Of a DNA stretch of 64,000 bases, positions 53,247 to 61,480 are shown in pieces. This DNA comes from an uncultured Pseudodesulfovibrio sp. (GTDB taxonomy: Bacteria > Desulfobacterota > Desulfovibrionia > Desulfovibrionales > Desulfovibrionaceae): positions 10,001 through 74,000 of the forward strand of contig NZ_OY760065.1 in NCBI RefSeq assembly GCF_963662885.1, in the 5' to 3' direction. Made by a program: the position numbers and the translations under genes. Positions within the stretch are counted from its first letter, which is position 1. Every line of letters begins with the position of its first letter. The notes below the pieces were generated by a model. That model was given only the letters and a program-made list of their open reading frames with translations, was not told the DNA's origin and ran no database searches.

Positions 53247-54695
53247 TTACAAAATCGGGGACAGCAGCCGGGCAAAGCGGATGATGGTCTGGTGGAAGAT
53301 GTTTTTGTCGTCGTATTCGTTGGGGCCGGTTTCCACGCAGTGGTCGAAGTCATCGAGGAACATCTTTTCGATGTCCTGGCAGAAGTCCTCATTCTCAACG
53401 AGCATGGTGATTTCGAAATTGAGGCGGAAGGACCTGTTGTCGAGGTTGGCGGTGCCGACACCGGCCAGGGAGTTGTCGGCCAAAAAGACCTTTTGGTGCA
53501 GGAAGCCGTCCGCATAGCGGAAGACGCGTATACCGGGCTGGCCCAATTCCTTGAGGCAGGCGAAACCGGCCAGGTATACCATCAGGTGGTCGGGCTTTTT
53601 GGGCAGCATGATGCGTACGTCCACGCCTCGCATGGCGGCCATCTGCAGGGCTTTCATGACCGAGCTGTCAGGCACGAAGTACGGGCTGGCAATCCAGAAT
53701 CGTTTCTTGGCCGAGGCGATGGCCTGGATGAACATCAGCGAACAGTTTTCCAGGGTATCCACCGGGCCGGTGGGCAGGGCCAGGACTTGGGCGTTGCCGT
53801 GTCTGCGCGGCATGGACAGATCCAGGTCGGGTACCTCGCTGGTGGCCCAGTACCAGTCCTTGCCGAAACAGACCTGGATGGAGAGCACAGCCGGGCCGGA
53901 AATGCGGGCATGGGTGTCGCGCCAGCCGCCATAGCCGTTGTCCTTGCCGCCGAGATATTCGTTGCCCACGTTGTGTCCGCCGACAAAGGCGGTATGTCCG
54001 TCTATGACCACGATCTTGCGGTGGTTGCGGAAATTCAGCTGGAAGCGGTTGCCCGGTCCGCGCGTGGTGTGGAAGGGGTGGGCCTCGACTCCTGCGGCCC
54101 GTAGAGCCTCCCAATAGGCGGCCGGGGTCTTGTAGCTGCCCAGTTCGTCATACAGGAAGCGGATACGCACGCCTTCACGGGCCTTTCGGATGAGCAGTTC
54201 GCCGAGTTCCTTGCCCAGGGAGTCGTCGTGTACAATATAGAATTGGATGAGTACGTATTTTTCCGCGCTCTCGATGGCGGAGAAGATCGCCTTGAAGGTG
54301 GCGGTGCCGTTAACCAGCAGCTCCAGTTGGTTTCCGTCGAGAAAGGGCGATTCGGCCAGGGTCTCGAAGACCGTGCGCGGCAGGTGGGGGAGCTCTCGCT
54401 GGGACAGCGGCGTGATGGGCGGGATGTCGTGGCGGTCACCGATGCGCCGCTGGAATTCCTCCCGGCCGGTACGCATGGCGTCCACGTAGCCGTGAAATTT
54501 CGATCGTCCGAAAATCCAGTACAGCGGCAGGGAGACGACCGGGAAGGTGACCAGGGAGATGGCCCAGGCCACGGCACCTTGCGGTGTACGGGTTTCGCGG
54601 ATGGCGACGAGCGCGGTGAAGATACCGGTGATCTCCATGGCGGTATAGAGCACACTCGCGAGGCCAAGCATAAAGGACATTTCCAAGGATTCCAT
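53247..54695 (-). CDS. cls: Cardiolipin synthase
   Basis: A 482-residue membrane enzyme of the phospholipase D superfamily that joins two phosphatidylglycerols. Two N-terminal transmembrane helices are followed by two HKD motifs: HRKIVVID (HxKx4D) in the first half and HQKVFLAD in the second. The length matches the ClsA type. The substrate arises from PgsA at 25 kb. It diverges from the MATE gene across about 97 bases. Confidence 0.94.
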   Translation of the reverse strand: MESLEMSFMLGLASVLYTAMEITGIFTALVAIRETRTPQGAVAWAISLVTFPVVSLPLYWIFGRSKFHGYVDAMRTGREEFQRRIGDRHDIPPITPLSQRELPHLPRTVFETLAESPFLDGNQLELLVNGTATFKAIFSAIESAEKYVLIQFYIVHDDSLGKELGELLIRKAREGVRIRFLYDELGSYKTPAAYWEALRAAGVEAHPFHTTRGPGNRFQLNFRNHRKIVVIDGHTAFVGGHNVGNEYLGGKDNGYGGWRDTHARISGPAVLSIQVCFGKDWYWATSEVPDLDLSMPRRHGNAQVLALPTGPVDTLENCSLMFIQAIASAKKRFWIASPYFVPDSSVMKALQMAAMRGVDVRIMLPKKPDHLMVYLAGFACLKELGQPGIRVFRYADGFLHQKVFLADNSLAGVGTANLDNRSFRLNFEITMLVENEDFCQDIEKMFLDDFDHCVETGPNEYDDKNIFHQTIIRFARLLSPIL

Positions 54696-54792
54696 GGGAG
54701 TTATTGGTAACAGAAATCGGTCCCAAAGGGAAAGGTTTGCTTGTCTTCGCCGTGGGGATATGTTTTGGGTTGTTCGTCAGGAGAAAGCCACC

Positions 54793-56145
54793 GTGCAGGA
54801 CAATCCGAAACAACCGCCTCAGCGGCATCCCTTTCTGGACAGACCCAACCGGACATTGATCCGTATGGCCCTGCCCGTCCTTTTTTCCTTGGTAGCCGAG
54901 CCCCTGACCGGTCTGGCCGATACGGCCTTTGTGGCGCGTATTCCGGGCTCAGAGCCCGTGGCCGCCCTTGGTGTGGGTACCATGGCCTTTTCGGCCATTT
55001 TCTGGGCGTTCACTTTTCTGGGTATCGCCACCCAGACCGAGGTGGCGCATAGCGTTGGCCGGGGTGAGGAGGGGCGAGCGGTCAAGGTCGTTTCCCTGGC
55101 TGCCCTGTTGGCGGCCTGCATAGGACTTGGGCTTTTGGCCGTTTCCATCTGGTTTCTCCCGCCCATAGCCTCGGTTTTCGGTGCCGAGGGATTGGTCAAC
55201 GACTTCGCCTGTGAGTACATGTTCTATCGGCTGCTGGGCGCGCCTGCCGTGCTAGTCATGCTGGCCTGCTTCGGTGGATTGCGCGGGGCACAGGACATGC
55301 GTACGCCGCTGTATGTGGCCGTGGGCATCAACGTGGTCAATGTGCTGCTGGATTGGCTGCTCATCTTCGGGCACGGGTCGTTTCCTGCCATGGGCGTTGC
55401 CGGTGCCGCCATAGCCAGTACAATCAGTCAGTGGATGGGAGCGTTCTGGTGCCTGATAGCGGTGTCCCGCACTCTCGGCCTGACGATTTACATGCGTGGC
55501 GCGGGCTTGGCCCGGCTCATGCGTGTGGGGGGCGACCTGTTTCTGCGCACCGGGGCGGTATTGGTCTTTCTGACCCTGTGCACGAGGGTGGCCAATCTTT
55601 TTGGCCCGGATCAGGGCGCAGCCTTCCAGGCTATCCGACAGTTCTTCATTTTTTCCGCCTTGTTCCTCGATGCCTTCGCCATTACCGGCCAGAGTCTGGT
55701 GGGCTATTTTCTGGGCGCGGACGATACGGGCAAGGCTCGGGACGTGGCCAGGCTGGTCTGTTGGTGGAGCCTGGGAACGGGGGCGGTCCTGTGTGTTGCC
55801 ATGCTGCTGGGGACCGATCTGGTGGCTTGGCTGCTGGTGCCCCCTGCGGCCTATGCCGTGTTCGGCCCCGCCTGGGTCGTGGTTTCCCTGTCACAGCCCA
55901 TAGGTTCATTGTCGTTCGCCACGGATGGCATTCATTGGGGTACCGGTGATTTCGCCTATCTGCGCAACAGCATGCTGGCGGCCTCGGCCGTGGGTGGGGC
56001 GTGTGTATTGGCCGTGGAGTTCTTCAAACCGGCTCATGTGCTGGTCTACATCTGGCTGGCCTCAGCTTTGTGGACCTTTATCCGGGCGGGATTCGGCCTG
56101 ATACGCATCTGGCCCGGCGTGGGGCATGCTCCGCTCAAGGGATAG
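54793..56145 (+). CDS. MATE-family multidrug/Na+ or H+ antiporter
   Basis: About 450 residues with 12 hydrophobic segments in two similar halves. The GTG at 54793 is chosen because CAGGAG lies nine bases upstream; longer starts in the same frame (54694, 54760) lack one. MATE features include ALPVLFSLVAEPLTGLADTAFVARIPG near the start and GLRGAQDMRTPLYVA. It exports organic cations or metabolites, substrate unknown. It is most like the DinF-type branch. Confidence 0.88.
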   Translation: MQDNPKQPPQRHPFLDRPNRTLIRMALPVLFSLVAEPLTGLADTAFVARIPGSEPVAALGVGTMAFSAIFWAFTFLGIATQTEVAHSVGRGEEGRAVKVVSLAALLAACIGLGLLAVSIWFLPPIASVFGAEGLVNDFACEYMFYRLLGAPAVLVMLACFGGLRGAQDMRTPLYVAVGINVVNVLLDWLLIFGHGSFPAMGVAGAAIASTISQWMGAFWCLIAVSRTLGLTIYMRGAGLARLMRVGGDLFLRTGAVLVFLTLCTRVANLFGPDQGAAFQAIRQFFIFSALFLDAFAITGQSLVGYFLGADDTGKARDVARLVCWWSLGTGAVLCVAMLLGTDLVAWLLVPPAAYAVFGPAWVVVSLSQPIGSLSFATDGIHWGTGDFAYLRNSMLAASAVGGACVLAVEFFKPAHVLVYIWLASALWTFIRAGFGLIRIWPGVGHAPLKG

Positions 56146-56162
56146 AGCCGTGCTTTGGGCGC

Positions 56163-56194
56163 AAAAAGGCCCGCCGATTGCGTCGACGGGCCTT
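56163..56194 (-). terminator. Terminator of the Hpt gene
   Basis: On the minus strand AAGGCCCG pairs with CGGGCCTT around a 13-base loop and is followed by TTTTT. It can also slow plus-strand transcription from the MATE gene. Confidence 0.7.
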
Positions 56195-56217
56195 GGTGGT
56201 CGTTTCTTTGGGCGGAC

Positions 56218-56574
56218 TTAGTGTTCAGCCAGATAGTTGAACATGAACTCGTAGGCGCTGCGCATCTCATCTTCGAGGTCGTTCATGAGCGAGAGTGCCT
56301 TGTCCAGATCGCCCGCCTTGCAGGCGTTCTCCAATTGCAGGCAACACTCGCGCACACGCTCCACACCAATGGTCGCCGCCCCGCCCTTGAGGGAGTGGGC
56401 CAGATGCCGCAATTTCTCCACGTCGCCAGACGAGAGCGCGTCCTTGATGCTTTGGATTCTCTTGGGCTCCTGGGATATGAACACGGTGAACATCCGCTTC
56501 ATGAACGGACGACGATCCGCCATTGATTCCAAGAACTTGCTGTCGACTACTTCCTTTCCCACCATATCCCCCAT
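56218..56574 (-). CDS. Histidine-phosphotransfer (Hpt) protein
   Basis: A 118-residue four-helix protein consisting of one Hpt domain. The phospho-accepting His60 lies in LAHSLKGGAATIGV, and the ends are short. It relays phosphoryl groups between a hybrid kinase and a response regulator encoded elsewhere. It is a single gene, about 96 bases downstream of the CPBP protease gene on the same strand, with its own terminator. Confidence 0.9.
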   Translation of the reverse strand: MGDMVGKEVVDSKFLESMADRRPFMKRMFTVFISQEPKRIQSIKDALSSGDVEKLRHLAHSLKGGAATIGVERVRECCLQLENACKAGDLDKALSLMNDLEDEMRSAYEFMFNYLAEH

Positions 56575-56670
56575 CTAATAGCATACGTCGATTATGCCGA
56601 CCGTATTCTATCCGTATACTTCGATGGCTCGATTTCGGCAACTGGTTTGCCGACAAAATGGATACGTTGG

Positions 56671-57300
56671 TTAATTCGGGTTGTAGAAGTACCGGCCAAG
56701 CCCGACGGTAAAGATGATGCAGCCGTACAGGGCGTGCTCCAGCGAGGCAAGAAAGAGGGAGCCGGTTTTGCGGTATGTACGGGCGAAGATCCAACCTGCC
56801 GGGAGGGTCAGAAGCACGGCAATCCAGTTGGCGAAAACGATGTGTAGGAAGGAAAAAGCCAGGGCACTGGCCCAGGTGCGGGCGCGTTCTGTCCTGAGGA
56901 TGGTTGCGTAGCGGTGGAACAGGAAGGCGCGATAGATAGCCTCTTGCGGGAAGGCGGAGAGCAAGGGGTAAAGGATCATGACGGCCAGCCACAGAATCGG
57001 CCTGGATCGTGGGAAGGCAAAAAGCTGGTCCGGAACGGAAAAAAGTACTGCGAGCAATGAAAAAAGGGCCACTGCAATGGCTCGAAAGGCTATTGCTCGA
57101 AAAAAATGCCTGTTTTTACGAATAAAAATGGAAAATTCCATTTTTTGGAGGAATCCGTTCCTGCCGAGATAGATGAGGCAGACAGTCGCGAAGATGAGAA
57201 GCAGGGGGATTTTGGGAAACGGCAACAAGCCCCGGGTATGGAGTAGCGGGATGAGGCCGAACAGGGCCAAAAATTCGAGCCATAGAAACGGGATGGGCAT
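56671..57300 (-). CDS. CPBP/CAAX-type intramembrane metalloprotease
   Basis: A 209-residue protein with about six hydrophobic segments. The conserved motifs are present: Gln119-Glu120-x3-Arg124 (FPQEAIYR), His153 (FSFLHIVFANW) and His189 (SLEHALYG). The first Glu of the usual EExxxR is Gln, a variant seen in many bacterial members. The family includes Abi bacteriocin-immunity and prenyl-protein proteases, and the substrate here is unknown. Confidence 0.86.
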   Translation of the reverse strand: MPIPFLWLEFLALFGLIPLLHTRGLLPFPKIPLLLIFATVCLIYLGRNGFLQKMEFSIFIRKNRHFFRAIAFRAIAVALFSLLAVLFSVPDQLFAFPRSRPILWLAVMILYPLLSAFPQEAIYRAFLFHRYATILRTERARTWASALAFSFLHIVFANWIAVLLTLPAGWIFARTYRKTGSLFLASLEHALYGCIIFTVGLGRYFYNPN

Positions 57301-57384
57301 GTTGCGTTTATACGCATGGTTGACACAACGGTCCAGGTTTTGGAGCTGTTGTCATACAAACGCCACATTACATCGAGCGTCATT

Positions 57385-57448
57385 TTTTCCACAGATTTTT
57401 GCGAAAAAAGCTTCTTGTTGGCACAGCCTGTGGAAATACTGTGGAATG
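57385..57448 (+). repeat. DnaA-box-like motifs and 11-base direct repeat
   Basis: TTTTCCACA (57385-57393) matches the relaxed DnaA-box TTWTNCACA. TGTGGAAATAC and TGTGGAATGAA (57429-57450) are head-to-tail 11-base near-repeats, about one helical turn apart, in an AT-rich stretch before the binding-protein gene. Confidence 0.35.
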
Positions 57449-57546
57449 AATTAAAATCTTCCTCAATGCCGGTTTATTCGCTGCGATCTTTCGGCTAAAT
57501 TTTTTATTGAATATTCGTGCGGAAGTTGCTGGCAAAGGAGGTTTGT

Positions 57547-58311
57547 TTGTTCGCAAAGATCCATAGATGGTCCTTGGTGGCCATTGCGCTGCTTGTCCTG
57601 TTGTGGACGTCCTCGGCACGCGTGGTTCTGGCGGACGACGTGGTCACCTTTGCACTGTTCACCAGGGGGTGGTTGCCGTTCGAGATGGTTGTGAAAGGCC
57701 AGGCTCGAGGAGCTGCGGTGGATATATTTCGCGTATCCATGCCCGAGGGCGTGGCGACCAGGGTCCTGATGCTGCCTGCTTCGCGCAGCGCGCTCAGAAC
57801 TCCTGGAGACGGGGTCTATACCAGACTTGAATGTCAGGACTGGATGGGCAACGCGGGGCTGTATCTCTGGAGCGATCCGGTAATGCGACTGCGCACCGTG
57901 CTGGTCAGCAGGCGCAGCGGTCCGATCGAGTATAAGGACGAATCCAGCCTGTATGGGCTGACCATCGGCTGCATCAAGTCCTACAGCTACCCTGATGTGG
58001 CGCCGTTGTTCAATTCCGGCAAGGCTTATCGGTACGATGTGAACAGCGATGTGGTCCTCTTGCGTATGCTCAAGGCGGGACGGGTGGATGTGGCCCTTTT
58101 CGATGAATACACGGTCCACTGGGTCGTCCACAACTCCAGGGAAATGAGCGATGATGATTTTTATATCGCCGAGCAGGAGTTGGGCAGTTCGGACTTGCGT
58201 TTCGTCTTCAACCGGCACCCGGGCTGGGAAGCTCGGCTGCCTGAGGTCAACGCGCGCATCAAGGCCAATCGAGAGGCCGGAGTCTACGACAGGATCATGG
58301 ACCGCTATTGA
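57547..58311 (+). CDS. Periplasmic substrate-binding protein (SBP_bac_3-like)
   Basis: About 254 residues from a TTG at 57547, chosen because a strong AAAGGAGG (57534-57541) lies five bases before it; a GTG at 57517 in the same frame lacks such a site. A signal peptide (about 1-30, ending ARVVLADD) leads to a two-lobed binding fold with LYGLTIGCIKSYSYPDVAP and MLKAGRVDVALFDEY. It resembles amino-acid-binding proteins of ABC transporters, but no transporter genes are adjacent, so it may act alone or as a sensor domain. The ligand is unknown. Confidence 0.8.
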   Translation: MFAKIHRWSLVAIALLVLLWTSSARVVLADDVVTFALFTRGWLPFEMVVKGQARGAAVDIFRVSMPEGVATRVLMLPASRSALRTPGDGVYTRLECQDWMGNAGLYLWSDPVMRLRTVLVSRRSGPIEYKDESSLYGLTIGCIKSYSYPDVAPLFNSGKAYRYDVNSDVVLLRMLKAGRVDVALFDEYTVHWVVHNSREMSDDDFYIAEQELGSSDLRFVFNRHPGWEARLPEVNARIKANREAGVYDRIMDRY

Positions 58312-58334
58312 GCTTTTCCGGTTCAAGGGCAGAA

Positions 58335-58369
58335 AAAAAGGGTGAGGGCATTATGCCTTCACCCTTTTT
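58335..58369. terminator. Bidirectional terminator
   Basis: AAAAAGGGTGAGGGCA pairs with TGCCTTCACCCTTTTT (one G-T wobble), with T runs on both strands. It separates the converging binding-protein and ACT genes. Confidence 0.88.
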
Positions 58370-58386
58370 GCGCGGTGGCAGGAGAT

Positions 58387-58818
58387 CTACATGGTGTAGA
58401 GCTTGTCGCCGGGAATGATGTTGATGTTGTTCTTCTGGAGCAGTTCGATGCCCTGGGCGGTGCGGTCGAAACGGAAGATCAGGATCGCGGAGTCGCCGGA
58501 CTGTTGGACGAAGGCGTACATGTATTCCACGTTGATCCCCGCGTCCTGCAGCATGCTCAGGATGTTGTTCAGGCCGCCGGGCTGGTCGTTGACTTCCACG
58601 GCCACCACCGAGGTGCGGCCCACGGTGAAGCCGGCTTCCTTCAGCTTGGCTTTGGCCTTTTCGAAGTCGGACACGATCAGGCGAAGGATGCCGAAGTCCG
58701 AGGTGTCGGCCAGGGACAGGGCGCGGATGTTCACCTCGGCCTCGGAGAGGATGCGGGTGACTTCGGCCAGGCGTCCGGCGCGGTTTTCCAGAAATATGGA
58801 GAGTTGATCGACTTTCAT
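58387..58818 (-). CDS. Tandem ACT-domain protein
   Basis: A 143-residue protein of two ACT domains: first QLSIFLENRAGRLAEVTRIL, second VAVEVNDQPGGLNNILSML. ACT domains bind amino acids. The gene follows paaK by 26 bases, a pairing common in sulfate reducers and archaea. It probably adjusts the aryl-CoA ligase in response to aromatic amino acids, which is an inference. Confidence 0.88.
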   Translation of the reverse strand: MKVDQLSIFLENRAGRLAEVTRILSEAEVNIRALSLADTSDFGILRLIVSDFEKAKAKLKEAGFTVGRTSVVAVEVNDQPGGLNNILSMLQDAGINVEYMYAFVQQSGDSAILIFRFDRTAQGIELLQKNNINIIPGDKLYTM

Positions 58819-58844
58819 GGTGTTCTCCTTGGCTTATTGACTGG

Positions 58845-60149
58845 TTAGTCCTTGTGGCGATTGTCGATGATGCGCTTGGCCTTGCCCAGGGAACGCTCGA
58901 TGCTCTTGGGTTCGACCAGTTTGACCTTGGCGGTGACGCCGAGGAATTCCTTAATGTTCTTCATTACCTTTGATTCCACACGCTGTAAACTCTTGATCTC
59001 GTCGGAGAACAAGGACTCGTTGACTTCCACCTGAACTTCCAGGGTGTCGAGGTTGCCCTGGCGTTCGACGATCAGCTGGTAGTGCGGGGTCAGTCCTTCG
59101 GTGTCGATGAGGATGGATTCGATTTGGGACGGGAAGACGTTGACGCCCCGGATGATCAGCATGTCGTCGCTGCGGCCGGTGACGCGCTTCATGCGGACCG
59201 TGGTGCGGCCGCATTTGCACGGCGTGTAGTTCAGGGTGGTCAGGTCGCGGGTGCGGTAGCGGATGAGCGGGATGCCTTCCTTGGTCAGGGTGGTGAAGAC
59301 CAGTTCACCTTCTTCGCCCGGTCCGACCGGTTCGCCGCTGACCGGATCGATGGTTTCGGCCAGGAAGTGGTCCTCCTGGATGTGCAGGCCGTCCTGAGCT
59401 ATGGCACATTCGATGCCCACACCCGGGCCCATAACCTCGGAAAGTCCGTAGATGTCGATGGCCGTGATGCCGAGTTTCTTCTCTATGTCCGCACGCATTT
59501 CGTCGGTCCAAGGCTCGGCTCCGAAGATGCCGATGCGCAGGGGCAGCTCACGGATGTCGATGCCCATCTCCAGGCCGGTCTCAGCCAGGAACAGGGCGTA
59601 GGACGGGGTGCAGCAGATGACGTCCGGTGCGAAATCCTTGAGCAGGGTGACCTGCCTGCGGGTGGAACCGCCGGACATGGGCACCACGGTGGCACCCAGG
59701 GCTTCGGCCCCGTAATGCGCGCCCAGTCCGCCGGTGAACAGGCCGTAGCCGTAAGCGTTGTGGACGGTATCCGCGGCGGAGGCACCGGCGGCCATCAGGC
59801 TCCGGGCCACGAGTTCGCCCCAGTTCTCGATGTCGCGTTTGGTGTAGCCGACCACTGTGGCCGTGCCGGTGGTGCCGGAGGAGGAGTGGATGCGGACGAT
59901 CTGGTCCTTGGGTACGGCAAACAGGCCGAAGGGATACTGGTCGCGGAGGTCCTGCTTCACGGTAAAGGGCAGCAGAGAGACATCCTTCAGAGTCTTGATG
60001 TCCTGCGGCTTGACCCCTTTTTCATCAAATTTCTTTTTGTAGAACGGTACGTTGGCGTATACCCGTTCACACAGCGATTTGAGCCTGCGCAGTTGGAGCG
60101 CTTCCATTTCCTCCCTGGGCAGGGTCTCGTTCTTCACATCATAGATCAT
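58845..60149 (-). CDS. paaK: Phenylacetate-CoA ligase
   Basis: A 434-residue adenylate-forming enzyme that activates phenylacetate or related aryl acids with CoA and ATP. The ATP motif is HSSSGTTGTATVVGYT (88-103). YGLSEVMGPGVGIEC and YRTRDLTTL, then RMKRVTGRSDDMLIIRGVNVFPSQIE, match the family. The ATG at 60149 follows AAGGAGGAAG. In anaerobes the ligase works with indolepyruvate:ferredoxin oxidoreductase in aromatic amino acid breakdown or reuse. A leader with hairpins lies upstream. Confidence 0.93.
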   Translation of the reverse strand: MIYDVKNETLPREEMEALQLRRLKSLCERVYANVPFYKKKFDEKGVKPQDIKTLKDVSLLPFTVKQDLRDQYPFGLFAVPKDQIVRIHSSSGTTGTATVVGYTKRDIENWGELVARSLMAAGASAADTVHNAYGYGLFTGGLGAHYGAEALGATVVPMSGGSTRRQVTLLKDFAPDVICCTPSYALFLAETGLEMGIDIRELPLRIGIFGAEPWTDEMRADIEKKLGITAIDIYGLSEVMGPGVGIECAIAQDGLHIQEDHFLAETIDPVSGEPVGPGEEGELVFTTLTKEGIPLIRYRTRDLTTLNYTPCKCGRTTVRMKRVTGRSDDMLIIRGVNVFPSQIESILIDTEGLTPHYQLIVERQGNLDTLEVQVEVNESLFSDEIKSLQRVESKVMKNIKEFLGVTAKVKLVEPKSIERSLGKAKRIIDNRHKD

Positions 60150-60197
60150 CCCTTCTTCCTCCTTGGGCGGCCTTTGATCGGCCAAGCTGTCCATATG

Positions 60198-60286
60198 AAA
60201 AAACCACGGTCTGATACAGCCCGTGGTCCGCTTGAGCGCCTTTCCCGCGCTGTTCCATAAGCCACGAGCCTCCTAAAGGGAGCTCG
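60198..60286 (-). promoter_or_regulatory. Attenuator-like leader of paaK
   Basis: On the minus strand a hairpin CCACGG / CCGTGG-like (60203-60226) runs into six T (60198-60203), a terminator about 50 bases before the paaK start. Further upstream, CGAGC / GCTCG (60265-60286) forms a stem that contains AGGAGG. That site would serve a 39-codon leader frame (60258 down to 60139) which overlaps the paaK start by 11 bases. The order suggests translation- or ligand-dependent attenuation. This is read by eye and no known riboswitch is recognised. Confidence 0.5.
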
Positions 60287-60474
60287 TAAACCAAAAAAAG
60301 CGCGCAAATAGGTATTTTTGCATAGGCGAAACACTGCACAATGTTCGAGTTTGCGTCAAGGGCTTTGTGGGTTAGCGCCGGTATATGGGCTTCTGCCGGG
60401 GCGGGCGCGCTTGTTGCGGACCCGGCCAAAGTACATTACACAATCGGAGGTTAACAAACGACATCGGAGTGACT

Positions 60475-61062
60475 ATGACATTCAGGGAATTGATGGAGCG
60501 CAACCGGTCGCGACGCAAGTTCGACGAGTCCCGACCCGTAAGCGCGGACGAGTTGGTCGAGTTGGTCGATCTGGTCCGGTTTATGCCTTCTGGCAGGAAT
60601 ATACAGCCGCTCAAATATATTGTCACCGCCGATCCGGCACAGTGCGCTGAAATCTTTCCGCTTCTTGGTTGGGCCGGTTATCTCGCGGACTGGAAAGGGC
60701 CGGCCGAGGGCGAGCGGCCCACCGGATACATTGTCATGCTTCTGGACAAGGACGTGGCCGACACGCCCCATTGCGACCACGGCATCGCCTGTCAGAGCAT
60801 CATGCTCGGCGCGGTGGAAAAGGGGTACGGTGGGTGCATCATCGCCACCATCAATCGCAAGAAGCTGGCCGAGATTTTCGACATCCCGGACCGCTATGAG
60901 ATCCTCATGGTTCTGGCTCTGGGCGTTCCGGCCCAGGAAGTGGTGCTGGAATCCCTTCCCTCGGACGGAAGTATAAAGTATTGGACCGGCGAGGATGGCA
61001 AGCATCATGTGCCCAAAAGAGGGCTCGACGAGATCCTGGTGGGGCGTTTCCCCAAGGATTGA
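60475..61062 (+). CDS. Nitroreductase-family flavoprotein
   Basis: A 195-residue FMN-dependent oxidoreductase. The N-terminal RNRSRRKFDESRPVSADEL and RFMPSGRNIQPLKYIV form the FMN phosphate site. GIACQSIMLGAVEKGYGGCII is the dimer helix block. The ATG at 60475 follows CGGAGTGACT. The substrate (nitro compound, quinone or other) is unknown. rsfS follows about 30 bases later, so they may share a transcript. Confidence 0.85.
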   Translation: MTFRELMERNRSRRKFDESRPVSADELVELVDLVRFMPSGRNIQPLKYIVTADPAQCAEIFPLLGWAGYLADWKGPAEGERPTGYIVMLLDKDVADTPHCDHGIACQSIMLGAVEKGYGGCIIATINRKKLAEIFDIPDRYEILMVLALGVPAQEVVLESLPSDGSIKYWTGEDGKHHVPKRGLDEILVGRFPKD

Positions 61063-61093
61063 GGGCGAAAAACGGTAAACACAAGGACAGACA

Positions 61094-61468
61094 TTGCTGA
61101 ATAAAGAAAAGAAATTTGCCGAGATGGCGAGCATGGAAAAGGCCCGTAACGTGGCCGGATGGCTCGACGACAAGCAGGGTGAGCGGATCAGCATCATAGA
61201 CGTGTCGGGCCTGAGCTCGGTTACGGACATGATCCTGGTGGTTTCGGCCAGGGGCGTGAAGCATGCCCAGGCCCTGGCTTCCCACATCCTGGACAAGGCC
61301 GCCGAGGAGAACATGGAGTTTCTGAGCATGGAAGGCCACAAGACCGGCGAGTGGGTCCTGATCGACCTCAACGACGTTCTTGTGCATGTCTTCCTGGATG
61401 AACTCCGTGAGTTCTACAATATCGAAGGCATGTGGACCGAGGCTCCCCGCGTGGAGTTCGAGGCCTAA
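61094..61468 (+). CDS. rsfS: Ribosome silencing factor RsfS
   Basis: A 124-residue protein that binds ribosomal protein uL14 and blocks subunit joining when nutrients are scarce. It uses a TTG start behind AAGGACAG. Typical blocks are VTDMILVVSARGVKHAQALA, EGHKTGEWVLIDLNDVLVHVF and REFYNIEGMW. It precedes gpmI by 12 bases, so co-transcription is likely. Confidence 0.93.
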   Translation: MLNKEKKFAEMASMEKARNVAGWLDDKQGERISIIDVSGLSSVTDMILVVSARGVKHAQALASHILDKAAEENMEFLSMEGHKTGEWVLIDLNDVLVHVFLDELREFYNIEGMWTEAPRVEFEA

Positions 61469-61480
61469 TGGATTGATGAC

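Noticed and set aside
57385..57450. Chromosome origin suggested by DnaA-like boxes
   Set aside because: Only one good box, with no dnaA, dnaN or other origin-linked gene nearby.
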